NCBI GenBank assembly: GCA_020621965.1
Contig: JAHRYV010000008.1
Coordinates: forward strand, 19,902-83,901
DNA: 64,000 nt
Reading direction: 5' to 3'
Source of the DNA: Curvibacter sp.
Lineage (GTDB): Bacteria > Pseudomonadota > Gammaproteobacteria > Burkholderiales > Burkholderiaceae_C
How positions within the stretch are numbered: position 1 is the first letter of the stretch; each line of letters opens with the position of its first letter. The notes below the pieces were generated by a model that saw only the letters and a list, made by a program, of their open reading frames with translations, was not told the DNA's origin and made no database searches. Of this stretch, positions 46,063 through 55,838 are shown in pieces. A program made the translations under genes and the position numbers.

Positions 46063-46761
46063 ATGAGAGACCATGCCGAAATTTGGAAGCAAGTTGCAAG
46101 ACTTGGATTGCTACTGGCCATCGCAGCGACCATGAGCGCCTGCGCGGGGTTCCTGGGCGGCACGAGCTGGAAAGAGGAGGTGCTGTTGCATGACGGACAA
46201 AAGATTGTCGTTGAACGTTCTGTTGAACGGGGTGGGCGGCACGAGATTGGTCAGAAGCCGCCATTCAAGTGGCAGCGAATTCAATTCACCATGCCGGGCA
46301 CGGGCGAACAGATAGAGTGGGTAGACAACTTCAGCGAGGACATTGGCACGGCAAGTTTCTTGCCGATGCTGCTGGACATACAACAAGGCAATGCCTACTT
46401 GGTTGCAAACACCATGGGGTGCTTGTCCTACAACAAATGGGGCAGGCCAAATCCACCCTATGTCATCTTCAAGTACGAGAACCAGGCCTGGACGCGTGTC
46501 ACGTTGCAAGAGCTGCCTGCGGCGATCAAAACACCAAACCTGATTCAGTCCGAACCAGACGCCACGGCAGAACAAATCAAGAAGAATCCAGTGCCGGCAG
46601 AAACCATCCGAGAAGTTATTTCGAGATATCCCCAGCCCGAATACCGCAACATCCTCCGGGAGGTGCTACCCGAGAGCGCGTTGTGCCCGGATTGGAGTTC
46701 GCCGCGATATCGAAGTCCTAAAGCACCGCTTCCAATAAAGCCTTTATCTGAAAGCAAGTAG
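46063..46761 (+). CDS. Lipoprotein next to RTX lipase gene (possible immunity or accessory protein)
   Basis: 232 residues, ATG at 46063 after a good GGAGG site. The hydrophobic lead ends in ATMSAC, an acceptable lipobox with cysteine ~24. The mature sequence is colinear with the orphan lipoprotein at 15054-15716 (DG-x-x-V, QR-x-x-F, P-x-TGE-x-x-EW, PNPPY). Base composition is clearly less GC-rich than in the export genes. The RTX lipase gene starts 29 bp downstream. In lipase effector systems of other secretion types, a periplasmic lipoprotein often protects the producer. That analogy is the only basis for the immunity idea; the family itself is not recognised. Confidence 0.6.
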   Translation: MRDHAEIWKQVARLGLLLAIAATMSACAGFLGGTSWKEEVLLHDGQKIVVERSVERGGRHEIGQKPPFKWQRIQFTMPGTGEQIEWVDNFSEDIGTASFLPMLLDIQQGNAYLVANTMGCLSYNKWGRPNPPYVIFKYENQAWTRVTLQELPAAIKTPNLIQSEPDATAEQIKKNPVPAETIREVISRYPQPEYRNILREVLPESALCPDWSSPRYRSPKAPLPIKPLSESK

Positions 46762-46790
46762 ATTCCAACGCGCAAGAAAGGGAAAGAATC

Positions 46791-49700
46791 ATGGCAACAA
46801 CAATCGAATACGCACTGATGGCAGGCCGCGCATACCTCTCCACTCGCGGCAAAATAAATTGGTTTCCAGTTCCAGATGGATGGACGGAGTTCTTTCATGT
46901 ACCCGATCCGAACATCCCCGACTTTCAGGCTACAGATGGCTTTGAGGCCGTCTCGTTTCAGCGTGGTAGCGAAATCGTCATCTCCTTCGCGGGCACTGCT
47001 GGTGATGGCGACTGGCTGCATGGAAACTTCCCCCAGGCATTGGGCATGCTGGGAGACCAACTGGAACAAGCGGCGGATTACTACCTGAAAGTCAAAGCGC
47101 AGAATCCGAGCGCGACCATAAGCTTCACCGGTCACTCGCTGGGCGGCGGCCTGGCATCGCTCATGGCAGTGATGTTCAACGAAAGTGCCACCACCTTCGA
47201 TCAAGCGCCCTTTGCAGCCTCGGCGCTGACGTACAAGGATGCAGAAGGCAATACGCATTCGGCAGCGCAAGACCTGCTCACCTATTTGCAGAGTGAAGTA
47301 GACGAGAACGGCCAGCGCGTCTACACCGATACACAACTACAAAGACTCACCGACTACGTCAACGCCCTGTCCACGGCACCTGCCGGCACCATCCCGAATG
47401 CCGCCAATGTCAGCAACATCAACGTTCACGGAGAGATATTGGGGTATCTGCCGCAAGACCGCATCGGTTCTCAGGCCGATCTCTGGCAACAGAACAACAT
47501 GGCCATTCCGTTTGATCTGACGGCAAACCTGCATTCTCAGACACTGCTCACCGCCATGCTGCAAAGCGGCGACTTGCCGTCGGTCACCGAGCCGACCGGT
47601 ACGGAACACACGCTCGGGCGGGTTAGCTACAAGCTGACGGATCTGTTGAAGATGATCTTCGACGGGAGTTTGTTTGCGCATACAACGGCAATCTCCAACA
47701 CGACAGATGCAAACTTCCTCGAACGCATCGTCCGCCACCAGACCGGCGGGGTGGATGGCGTGCCGGCGGGTGGAGACGCCATGGTCACGCGTTTCACCAG
47801 CGATCTGTGGAAGCTCGCCCAGGACGGCGGCATGACCCTGCGCGACGGCAACACCAACCCCGACATTCATGACCTGAGCAATGCCCTGATTGCCTTCGCG
47901 ATGCAGAAGTACTACGAAGAGACGGCTGCCAGCGCAGGCTACCGCAAGGGACTGTTCACCGATTTGGCTACCGCTGGCGAAGGCAGCGGCGGCATTCGCT
48001 TCGACATGGCCGACGTGTCGAACAGACTCGCGGCCGCCGCAGGCCGAAATGAAAGATTCAATCTCGAAGAAAAAGACGGCAAGGGCAACTACTACCTCAA
48101 AGGCTACCAATACCTCAAGTTCTACCTGAATCAGGACAACAACGGTTTGGCGGAAAAAGACAGGCAGCTCATTCAAAGCCTGCTGCCCTATATGCGCGAC
48201 TGGTACGTGCAGGCCGGCGCCAACGGCATGAACGCCACCGACACATTGAGCCGTAACGCCTTCATGCTCGGTGGGGTGGGCGCTGATGTGCTGAGCGGTG
48301 GCATGGGTTCAGACTTGCTGGTGGGCAATCGCGGCAACGACAAGCTCAACGGCGGGCAAGGCCACGACGTCTTGCTTGGTGGTGCCGGCGCGGACACCTA
48401 CGTTTACGGAACGGGCGGCGGCTTTGACATCGTGCTCGACTCCGACAACAGCGGCACGCTGGAGATCAACGGACAAACTGTGACGGGCGGCGCCCAGTAC
48501 GGCGATGCGCGCGTCTACAAGGGCGTTGACGCCAACGGACAGAGCCACAGCTATGTCTTCGTCAACGACAACGCCGCCAACGGCGGCGACCTGCTGGTGG
48601 ACAACCACATCCTGATCAAGGACTACCAGGACAGCGCCGGCAACGGCATGGGGCTGACATGGTCCGGCGCGCAGACCCCGAGCGAGCCGGTGACCACGGC
48701 CCTATCCACCACGCCGGGGACGCTGCTGAGCAGCACCAGGGACATCGACCCGTTTGGTCAGGTCTATTACGCCGACACTTACAGCAACATGACCGTGCGC
48801 CGCACGGAAGCGGGCGTGGTGGTGCAGAACTTCTTTACCCACGAAACCTCGGGCAACGACGCCATCACCACCGGCGATCAACGCGACTGGATCAACCTGG
48901 TGGCCAACACCAACGGCGCGGGCGACGACGTCATTGACGCCGGTGGCGGGCAAGACTACATCGCCTCGGGCAGCGGCGACGACGTGCTCATCGGTGGGGC
49001 CGGGGGTGACGTGCTCAACGCCGGCACGGGCAACGACCGACTCTATGCCGAAAACAAGGTGGAACTGGCGCAGGCCATAGCCGACGGCAACACGACTGCG
49101 GCCAGCACGGCCAAGGGCGATTTCCTGAACGCCATGGGCGGCAACGACACCTTGGTTGGGAGTGCAAGCCAAGACGTGCTGTTTGGCGGCGGGGGGGAGG
49201 ACTTGCTGATCGGCGGCGCGGGCGACGATCTGCTTGGCGGCGACGCGCAAGGCTACCCGGAATATTTTTACATCGATCCGGCCACGGGCTACTATCTGAT
49301 GAACGGGATGAGCAGCGAGTGGAGCATCGTCCCCGGCAGCACCACGTATGCGAAGCGAGTGGAGGGCTTGAGCTCTCTGAGTACCTACGACATGGAGGCC
49401 AGCGATGGCGCGGCCGACGTCATCTATGCCGGCGCGGGCAACGATTTTTCGGTTGGCTACAACGGCAACGACATCATCTTTGGCGAAGACGGCAACGACA
49501 CCTTGCTGGGCAATGGCGGTCTGCATACCGTGGCCGGCAACGACGACGATTATCTTGATGGCGGCAAAGGCAACGATGTGCTGTTGGGCGACATCGGTGA
49601 CGACGTGCTCGTCGGCGGCGCCGGCGCCGATACCCTGATCGGTGGAGAAGGCGGCGACGTCTATATCTACAACGCGGGCGACGGCATCGACAAAATCGAG

Positions 49701-52700
49701 GACGATATGTCGGGCTACAACACCCTGCGCTTTGGCACGGGCGTGAACGCCACCGACATCAAGCTGCGCCTGGGCTCGCTGATGCTGGACCTGGGCAACG
49801 GCAACGCGATCCATATCGAGAGCTTCGACCGCAACGACGCGCTCAACAGCTCGACCATCAAGAGCTTCGAGTTTTCCGGTGGCAGTACCCTGAGCACGAC
49901 CGAACTGCTGGCGCGCGGTTTTGACATCGACGGCACCGACGGCGACGACGCATACACCAGCACCGACCCGGCCCAGCCGCCGCAAGACCATACCTTGTAC
50001 GGCACCAACGTCAACGACCGCATCCGCGGATTTGGGGGCAACGACGTGCTTGACGCCGGCGACGGCGACGACTGGCTCGACGGTGGCGACGGGGCTGATA
50101 CCCTGATTGGCGGCAGCGGAAACGACGCCTTGCTGGGCGGGGCCGGCGCGGATGTGCTCTACGCGGGAGCGGTGGAGCCGTACGCTGCAGCTGGGGGGGA
50201 CGACCGGCTCGATGGCGGCGAAGGCGACGACCGTCTCTATGGCGGGTCTGGCAGCACACTGTTTGTCTGCAGCAGCGGCAACGACACGATGACTGGCGGC
50301 TCTGGCAATAACACCTATCAATTCGACCCCGGGTTTGGCGATGTGCGGCTGAATCCGAGCAACGACGCCGGCAGCACCAACGCCTTGGTCTTCGGCGCGG
50401 GTATCGGCCTGGCGGACTTGACGTTCAAGTCCGTGCCCAATAGCGAGGGGCTGACCGATCTGCTCGTCACCCGCGCCGGTGGCGGCAGCATTACCGTGCA
50501 CAACGGCAAGAGCGACTACAGCACGAGCTACACGTTCTCTGACGGTCAAACGCTGCGCCTGCAAGACCTGATGGCCAACGGCAATTGGGCCGACCCGCCC
50601 CCCGCGCCGCCCGTGTCCGGGACGGACAACTACGACATGAACGCGGCGCAGGTGATCATGATGCCTGACGGGGGCGGTAACTTCGCCTTCGATCAGGGCA
50701 TGGGCAGTGTCTATCTGGACACGACCAGTGCTGATCGCTGGGGTTCGGTAAACGTGAGTTTTGGCGCGGGCATCACGCTGGACAATCTGACGTTCAGGCC
50801 TTTGGCCAATGGCAGCGGCAGCTGGGCCGCCGACTTGCTCATCGTCGATGATCAAGGAAACTCCTTGGCCATCGAGCAAGGGATCGAGGATTATGGGGCC
50901 AATTTCACCTTTGCCGACGGGAAAACGCTACGTTTGTACGACTTGCTGGCCCAGGGGCAGTGGGGCGACTACAAGCCCATCGACGCGGCTACCGCGCGGT
51001 CCGAGTTCGTTGCGTATATGTCGCCGTGGTATGCCAATCTGGATGGCGCGGTTATCGACGTTGGGGATGGCAATGCCTACGTGACACCGACATTTTCGAA
51101 TCCTCTTGTGATCGACGGCGCCGGCAGTAGCACCATCGAGGGAGGATGGACCGCCACCATTTTGGGTGGCGCTGGGGACGATGTCATCTATGGCCCGCGC
51201 GTGCTTTTTGATGGTGCGGGGGACGATCACATCGTCAACGGCTATGTGGTCTATGGCGGCGCGGGCAACGACCTGATCGACGATGTGTCGGAAGTCTATT
51301 TCGGCGATGGCAACGACACGATTGCCGGTTCGTACGTCGTGTACGACGGCGCGGGCGACGATCTGTTGGTGGATAACTATCAGGTCTATGCCGGTTCGGG
51401 AAACGACACGGTGCTGCGCGCCGGTTCCATCTACGTGAACCCACAGACGGTTGGCAATCTGCTGATCGGGGGCAAGTGCGACGGTGTGCAACCCGATCTC
51501 AACATTACCGGCGGCTTGAAGCTGTCGGACCTGCGTGTCTCGGTTGGGCAGGCAGAGGTTGCGTTGCAGGGGGTGGACTATAACGACAGTGGGAACGTGG
51601 TTGGCCCCACGACGCAGCCCAAGCTCAGCTACACCACCGTGGACATCGATTGGGGCACCGCGCAGCGCGTGCGGCTGATCATGGCGCAGGGCTACGATGC
51701 AGTAAGTGGCATTTATTTCGACGACGGGTCGCAAGCCAGCGTCGCCGATCTCATGGCCATGGTGCCACCTGCGCCGCCCCCGCAAGGCCAGCAAACCGTG
51801 ATGGGCACCGATGGCGCCGATGTGCTGTATAGCAGCAGCAACGGCAACGACGTGTTCGATGGCGGTGCGGGCGACGACACAATATACGCTGGCGAACCTG
51901 TGTCGACCACGACGAGTGACACCACCTACCGCTTCGGCTTCGGTTCGGGTAAGGACACCGTTTTTGAGGTCATGGTGAGTGGCTCGACGGTCGGTTTCGG
52001 TGGTGGTGTCGACACAATCCAAATGGCCGCCGGCGTCTTACCAAGCGATGTGACGCCGATGCGCGACGGGAACAACAATTTGGTGCTCTCGCTGACTGGT
52101 GGTGCGGACACGCTCACGGTGGTCGGCTGGTACAGCGGCGATCTCTACCAAGTGGAGCGCGTAAGTTTTGCCGACGGAACGGTTTGGGATCTGACTCAGA
52201 TGGCAGCTACGCTGCCGCCGCCTGCCAGCAACCCACCGCCTAGCGGAACAAGCGATCCGACTCTGTTGGCGCCAACCATGATCGGTACAGATGATCCATG
52301 GGGCGACTACCTTCCGGGCACCGATGGTGACGACGTTATATCCGGCCTGGGGGGGGATGACGTTATCGATGGACATTTGGGCGACGATGTGCTGCTGGGG
52401 GGGGCGGGAGACGATTTCATGTATGGGGGCGAAGGGAATGATATTTACGCCGGCGGCGCGGGCGACGACCGCTACGGGGTGGACGACACGGGCGAAGTGG
52501 TGATAGAGAATGCAGACGAAGGCACGGACACGGTGAAGTCGAGCGTCAGCTACACCCTGGGCGTCAACGTGGAGAATCTGACGCTAGCAGGCATCGCGGC
52601 CATCAACGGCACGGGAAATGCGCTGGACAACCTGCTGATCGGTAATAGCGAAAATAACACGCTCGACGGGGGCCTAGGTAACGACTTGTTGGCAGGTGAA

Positions 52701-53084
52701 TCGGGCAACGACACGTACTTGTTATCGCGCGGATCGGGGGGCGATACGATAGAAGAATACGACTCAACCACTGCAAATATGGATACAGCGCAGTTTGGGA
52801 GCGCCATCTCTATGGATCAACTCTGGTTCCGCCAGCTTGGCAGCAATCTTGAGGTCAGCATCATTGGCACGTCCGACTCCTTCACAGTGACCAATTGGTA
52901 TCTTGGCAGCCAGTACCACGTGGAGCAGTTCAAGACCAGCGACGGAAAGACGCTGCTGGACAGCCAGGTGCAAGACCTGGTGAGCGCCATGGCCTCCTTC
53001 ACGCCGCCGGCCATGGGCCAGACCACGCTGACCGAAGGCTATGCCGCGGCATTGAACCCGGTGATCGTGGCCAACTGGCAATAG
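46791..53084 (+). CDS. Giant RTX exoprotein with N-terminal class-3-lipase-like domain
   Basis: 2097 residues. Residues ~1-130 resemble a class 3 lipase/alpha-beta hydrolase: VISFAGTAGDGDWLHGNF, then the nucleophile elbow GHSLGGG with Ser116. A helical region runs to ~490. From ~494 on, blocks of calcium-binding GGxGxD repeats (for example GGQGHDVLLGGAGADTYVYG) alternate with beta-rich linkers, up to ~1980. The C-terminus has a haemolysin-type calcium-binding-related domain (DQLWFRQLGSNLEVSIIG) and ends NPVIVANWQ. No cleavable N-terminal signal is visible, as expected for type I secretion. It should be exported by the adjacent ABC/adaptor pair, fold in extracellular calcium, and hydrolyse ester-linked lipids. 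The catalytic Asp and His were not located. Confidence 0.88.
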   Translation: MATTIEYALMAGRAYLSTRGKINWFPVPDGWTEFFHVPDPNIPDFQATDGFEAVSFQRGSEIVISFAGTAGDGDWLHGNFPQALGMLGDQLEQAADYYLKVKAQNPSATISFTGHSLGGGLASLMAVMFNESATTFDQAPFAASALTYKDAEGNTHSAAQDLLTYLQSEVDENGQRVYTDTQLQRLTDYVNALSTAPAGTIPNAANVSNINVHGEILGYLPQDRIGSQADLWQQNNMAIPFDLTANLHSQTLLTAMLQSGDLPSVTEPTGTEHTLGRVSYKLTDLLKMIFDGSLFAHTTAISNTTDANFLERIVRHQTGGVDGVPAGGDAMVTRFTSDLWKLAQDGGMTLRDGNTNPDIHDLSNALIAFAMQKYYEETAASAGYRKGLFTDLATAGEGSGGIRFDMADVSNRLAAAAGRNERFNLEEKDGKGNYYLKGYQYLKFYLNQDNNGLAEKDRQLIQSLLPYMRDWYVQAGANGMNATDTLSRNAFMLGGVGADVLSGGMGSDLLVGNRGNDKLNGGQGHDVLLGGAGADTYVYGTGGGFDIVLDSDNSGTLEINGQTVTGGAQYGDARVYKGVDANGQSHSYVFVNDNAANGGDLLVDNHILIKDYQDSAGNGMGLTWSGAQTPSEPVTTALSTTPGTLLSSTRDIDPFGQVYYADTYSNMTVRRTEAGVVVQNFFTHETSGNDAITTGDQRDWINLVANTNGAGDDVIDAGGGQDYIASGSGDDVLIGGAGGDVLNAGTGNDRLYAENKVELAQAIADGNTTAASTAKGDFLNAMGGNDTLVGSASQDVLFGGGGEDLLIGGAGDDLLGGDAQGYPEYFYIDPATGYYLMNGMSSEWSIVPGSTTYAKRVEGLSSLSTYDMEASDGAADVIYAGAGNDFSVGYNGNDIIFGEDGNDTLLGNGGLHTVAGNDDDYLDGGKGNDVLLGDIGDDVLVGGAGADTLIGGEGGDVYIYNAGDGIDKIEDDMSGYNTLRFGTGVNATDIKLRLGSLMLDLGNGNAIHIESFDRNDALNSSTIKSFEFSGGSTLSTTELLARGFDIDGTDGDDAYTSTDPAQPPQDHTLYGTNVNDRIRGFGGNDVLDAGDGDDWLDGGDGADTLIGGSGNDALLGGAGADVLYAGAVEPYAAAGGDDRLDGGEGDDRLYGGSGSTLFVCSSGNDTMTGGSGNNTYQFDPGFGDVRLNPSNDAGSTNALVFGAGIGLADLTFKSVPNSEGLTDLLVTRAGGGSITVHNGKSDYSTSYTFSDGQTLRLQDLMANGNWADPPPAPPVSGTDNYDMNAAQVIMMPDGGGNFAFDQGMGSVYLDTTSADRWGSVNVSFGAGITLDNLTFRPLANGSGSWAADLLIVDDQGNSLAIEQGIEDYGANFTFADGKTLRLYDLLAQGQWGDYKPIDAATARSEFVAYMSPWYANLDGAVIDVGDGNAYVTPTFSNPLVIDGAGSSTIEGGWTATILGGAGDDVIYGPRVLFDGAGDDHIVNGYVVYGGAGNDLIDDVSEVYFGDGNDTIAGSYVVYDGAGDDLLVDNYQVYAGSGNDTVLRAGSIYVNPQTVGNLLIGGKCDGVQPDLNITGGLKLSDLRVSVGQAEVALQGVDYNDSGNVVGPTTQPKLSYTTVDIDWGTAQRVRLIMAQGYDAVSGIYFDDGSQASVADLMAMVPPAPPPQGQQTVMGTDGADVLYSSSNGNDVFDGGAGDDTIYAGEPVSTTTSDTTYRFGFGSGKDTVFEVMVSGSTVGFGGGVDTIQMAAGVLPSDVTPMRDGNNNLVLSLTGGADTLTVVGWYSGDLYQVERVSFADGTVWDLTQMAATLPPPASNPPPSGTSDPTLLAPTMIGTDDPWGDYLPGTDGDDVISGLGGDDVIDGHLGDDVLLGGAGDDFMYGGEGNDIYAGGAGDDRYGVDDTGEVVIENADEGTDTVKSSVSYTLGVNVENLTLAGIAAINGTGNALDNLLIGNSENNTLDGGLGNDLLAGESGNDTYLLSRGSGGDTIEEYDSTTANMDTAQFGSAISMDQLWFRQLGSNLEVSIIGTSDSFTVTNWYLGSQYHVEQFKTSDGKTLLDSQVQDLVSAMASFTPPAMGQTTLTEGYAAALNPVIVANWQ

Positions 53085-53097
53085 GGTGAGGCCCGGT

Positions 53098-53131
53098 CCA
53101 GGCAAGCTGGCGGTGCCGTTGGCTTGCCTGG
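53098..53131. other. Hairpin between the two RTX genes
   Basis: CCAGGCAAGC (53098-53107) pairs perfectly with GCTTGCCTGG (53122-53131), loop 14 nt, without a T-run. It could stabilise or attenuate the transcript between the giant and the smaller RTX gene, which has its own strong AGGAGG site at about 53188-53193. Confidence 0.5.
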
Positions 53132-53198
53132 AGGTGCAACACTCTGAACAGCTCAGGTTCAACAGAAGATTCTTTAACGAACATTCAGGAGGAAAACC

Positions 53199-54953
53199 AT
53201 GTCAACGATTTACGGAACCACGGGTGATGAGCAGCTGATAGGCACGGCGGATGACGACGTGCTCGACGGGGGTGCGGGCAACGACGTGCTGGTGGGCGAT
53301 CTGGGAGCCGACACCTACCTGTTCGGCCAGGGTTACGGTAACGACCAGATCCACAACTACGAGCCCGAGGGCGCGCAGTCCTTGGACCGCATCCTGCTCA
53401 AGCCGGAGGTGACGGCGGCGGACGTGGAGCTCAAGCTGGTGACGGTGGACGCCAACGGCTGGAGCATTCCGCCCTCGCTGCAGCTGCGGCTCAAGAGCAC
53501 GGGCGAGACCCTGACGGTATACGGCCACTTCGACACCAACGCCGTGGGAGCGAACCCGGCGATCGACAGCATCGAGTTTGCGGACGGCACGGTGTGGGAC
53601 CTGGCGGAAATCGAGCGCCGGGCCCATCTGATCGAAGGCACGGTGGGCGACGACTGGCTGATGGGCACCACGGGCAACGACGTGCTCGACGGAGGCGCGG
53701 GCAACGACCACCTGGCGGGTGATCTGGGCGCCGACACCTATGTGTTCGGGATGGGCTCGGGCAACGACGTGATCCACAACTTCGAGCCCGACGGCCAGAC
53801 CGCGGCCGACCGCATCCTGCTCAAGCCGGAGGTGAGCGCGGCGGACGTGCAACTCAAGGTGGTGACGATGGACGCCAACGGCTGGAGCATCCCGCCGAGC
53901 CTGCAGCTGATGCTCAGGAGCACGGGCGAGACGCTGACAGTGCTGGGCCAGTTCGACACCCAGGCGATTGGCATGAACCCGGCGATCGACAGCATCGAGT
54001 TTGCGGACGGCACGGTGTGGAACCTGGCGGAAATCGAGCGCCGGGCCCATCTGATCGAAGGCACGGTGGGCGACGACTGGCTGATGGGCACCACGGGCAA
54101 CGACGTGCTCGACGGAGGCGCGGGCAACGACCACCTGGCGGGTGATCTGGGCGCCGACACCTATGTGTTCGGGATGGGCTCGGGCAACGACGTGATCCAC
54201 AACTTCGAGCCCGACGGCCAGACCGCGGCCGACCGCATCCTGCTCAAGCCGGAGGTGAGCGCGGCGGACGTGCAACTCAAGGTGGTGACGATGGACGCCA
54301 ACGGCTGGAGCATCCCGCCGAGCCTGCAGCTGATGCTCAGGAGCACGGGCGAGACGCTGACAGTGCTGGGCCAGTTCGACACCCAGGCGATTGGCATGAA
54401 CCCGGCGATCGACAGCATCGAGTTTGCGGACGGCACGGTGTGGAACCTGGCGGAAATCGAGCGCCGGGCCCATCTGATCGAAGGCACGGTGGGCGACGAC
54501 TGGCTGATGGGCACCACGGGCAACGACGTGCTCGACGGAGGCGCGGGCAACGACCAGCTTGCCGGTTTGGAGGGTAATGACACTTATGTGTTCGGCCAGG
54601 GCTACGGCAACGACGTGATTTATGACTACGACTCGACCACCGGCAATACCGACGCAGTGCAGTTTCTCAGTGGTGTTGCGACGGACCAGCTCTGGTTCCG
54701 CCAGGTCAACTCCGATCTGGAGGTGAGTGTGATTGGCTCCAACGACAAGGTCACGTTGGCTGCCTGGTACCAAGGCAGCCAGTCCCATGTCGAGCAGTTC
54801 AAGACGGCCGACGGCCATATCTTGCTGGACAGCAGTGTGGAGAACCTGGTGCAAGCCATGGCTGCGTTTGCACCGCCGCCTGCCGGCCAGACTACCTTGC
54901 CTCAAGACTACGCTGCGACGCTGAACCCGGTGATCGCGGCCAACTGGCAATAA
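53199..54953 (+). CDS. Modular RTX protein without enzymatic domain
   Basis: 584 residues, ATG after AGGAGG. It consists of three ~141-residue modules (from ~1, ~145 and ~286), each with RTX motifs (NDVLDGGAGNDHLAGDLGADTYVFG) and a beta-rich HCBP-like segment (DRILLKPEVSAADVQLK to IEFADGTVWNLAEIE). A fourth RTX block and the same C-terminal domain as the giant RTX protein complete it (DQLWFRQVNSDLEVSVIG, end NPVIAANWQ). Modules 2 and 3 are identical or nearly so at DNA level over 423 bp. No N-terminal signal and no enzymatic domain are present. It is a likely type I secreted calcium-dependent structural or adhesive protein using the same exporter. Confidence 0.85.
   Translation: MSTIYGTTGDEQLIGTADDDVLDGGAGNDVLVGDLGADTYLFGQGYGNDQIHNYEPEGAQSLDRILLKPEVTAADVELKLVTVDANGWSIPPSLQLRLKSTGETLTVYGHFDTNAVGANPAIDSIEFADGTVWDLAEIERRAHLIEGTVGDDWLMGTTGNDVLDGGAGNDHLAGDLGADTYVFGMGSGNDVIHNFEPDGQTAADRILLKPEVSAADVQLKVVTMDANGWSIPPSLQLMLRSTGETLTVLGQFDTQAIGMNPAIDSIEFADGTVWNLAEIERRAHLIEGTVGDDWLMGTTGNDVLDGGAGNDHLAGDLGADTYVFGMGSGNDVIHNFEPDGQTAADRILLKPEVSAADVQLKVVTMDANGWSIPPSLQLMLRSTGETLTVLGQFDTQAIGMNPAIDSIEFADGTVWNLAEIERRAHLIEGTVGDDWLMGTTGNDVLDGGAGNDQLAGLEGNDTYVFGQGYGNDVIYDYDSTTGNTDAVQFLSGVATDQLWFRQVNSDLEVSVIGSNDKVTLAAWYQGSQSHVEQFKTADGHILLDSSVENLVQAMAAFAPPPAGQTTLPQDYAATLNPVIAANWQ
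53631..54476 (+). repeat. 423-bp tandem repeat inside the second RTX gene
   Basis: The block 53631-54053 recurs at 54054-54476, as shown by repeated landmarks 423 bp apart (53631, 54054, 54477), and appears identical by eye. The preceding module (53199-53630) is a diverged version and the following RTX part begins like the next copy. The length is a multiple of three, so copy-number change would keep the frame. Confidence 0.85.
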
Positions 54954-54983
54954 GTCTTCGGCATCGGATCAGCGAGATCCAAG

Positions 54984-55019
54984 GGGCGCCCGGCCGCAAG
55001 GCGGGCGCCCTTGTTTTTT
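54984..55019 (+). terminator. Intrinsic terminator of RTX locus
   Basis: GGGCGCCCG (54984-54992) pairs with CGGGCGCCC (55002-55010), followed by TTGTTTTTT. It is a strong Rho-independent terminator at the end of the secretion locus. Confidence 0.88.
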
Positions 55020-55109
55020 GGCGGATGTCGGGAGAGGTCACCGGGATCAGCGAAGGTCGACGCGCAAGCGGTCCTGGTCGACACGCTCCGAGTAAATTAA
55101 CATCACCCC

Positions 55110-55838
55110 ATGCTGCACAAGACCGCCCTCGTCCTTTTCTCCGGCGGGCAGGATTCCACCACCTGCCTGGCCCACGCGCTCAAGACCTATGAGCGGGTTG
55201 AGACCATCGCCTTCGATTACCGCCAGCGCCACCACGTGGAGCTGGAGGCCCGCATCAAGGTGCTGGCCGAGATCCGGCGCCAGTTTCCGCACTGGGCGCC
55301 CCGGCTGGGGCAGGACCACTCGCTGGATCTGGCCGTGCTGGGCGAGGTGAGCGAGACCTCGCTCACGCGCGACGTGGCGTTCAAGATGGAGGCCGGCGGC
55401 CTGCCCAATACCTTTGTGCCCGGGCGCAACCTGCTGTTCCTGACGCTGGCGGCCGCTGTGGCCTACCGGCGCGACCTGCAGGTCATCGTGACCGGGGTCT
55501 GCGAGACCGATTTCTCGGGTTACCCGGACTGCCGCGACGACACCATGAAGGCCATGCAGCTGGCGCTCTCGCTGGGCATGGACAAGCGCTTCCTGATCGA
55601 GACGCCGCTGATGTGGATCGACAAGGCCGAGACCTGGCGCCTGGCCGAGTCACTCGGTGGTTCGGCGCTGGTGGACCTGATCGTCGAGCACACCCACACC
55701 TGCTACCTGGGCGATCGCGCGCACCGGCATGCCTGGGGTTATGGCTGCGGCAGCTGCCCGGCCTGCGAGCTGCGCGCGCGCGGCTGGGAGCGTTACCGGG
55801 GTGAGGGCGCCACCCCCGCGGCGCCTAAGCTTGTTTGA
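55110..55838 (+). CDS. queC: 7-cyano-7-deazaguanine (preQ0) synthase
   Basis: 242 residues. PP-loop [14 protein letters not shown] near the N-terminus; conserved [17 protein letters not shown]; the zinc site C-x-x-x-x-x-CGxCPAC ([12 protein letters not shown]) near the end. QueC converts carboxy-deazaguanine to preQ0 with ATP and ammonia in queuosine synthesis. Other que genes are not in the window. The end overlaps the convergent ABC gene by 14 bp. Confidence 0.95.
   Translation: MLHKTALVLFSGGQDSTTCLAHALKTYERVETIAFDYRQRHHVELEARIKVLAEIRRQFPHWAPRLGQDHSLDLAVLGEVSETSLTRDVAFKMEAGGLPNTFVPGRNLLFLTLAAAVAYRRDLQVIVTGVCETDFSGYPDCRDDTMKAMQLALSLGMDKRFLIETPLMWIDKAETWRLAESLGGSALVDLIVEHTHTCYLGDRAHRHAWGYGCGSCPACELRARGWERYRGEGATPAAPKLV

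Noticed and set aside
48702..50879. Long open frame of ~725 codons on the minus strand opposite the giant RTX gene
   Set aside because: It is opposite a clear RTX coding sequence. Repetitive GC-rich Asp/Gly codons keep the antisense frame open; no domain and no start signal were seen.
53202..54950. ~582-codon minus-strand frame opposite the smaller RTX gene
   Set aside because: It is a mirror of the repeated modules on the plus strand; composition is valine/histidine-rich without any family motif.
53199..54953. CRISPR-like array in the RTX region
   Set aside because: The repeats are 423 bp, coding and contiguous, with no short unique spacers.
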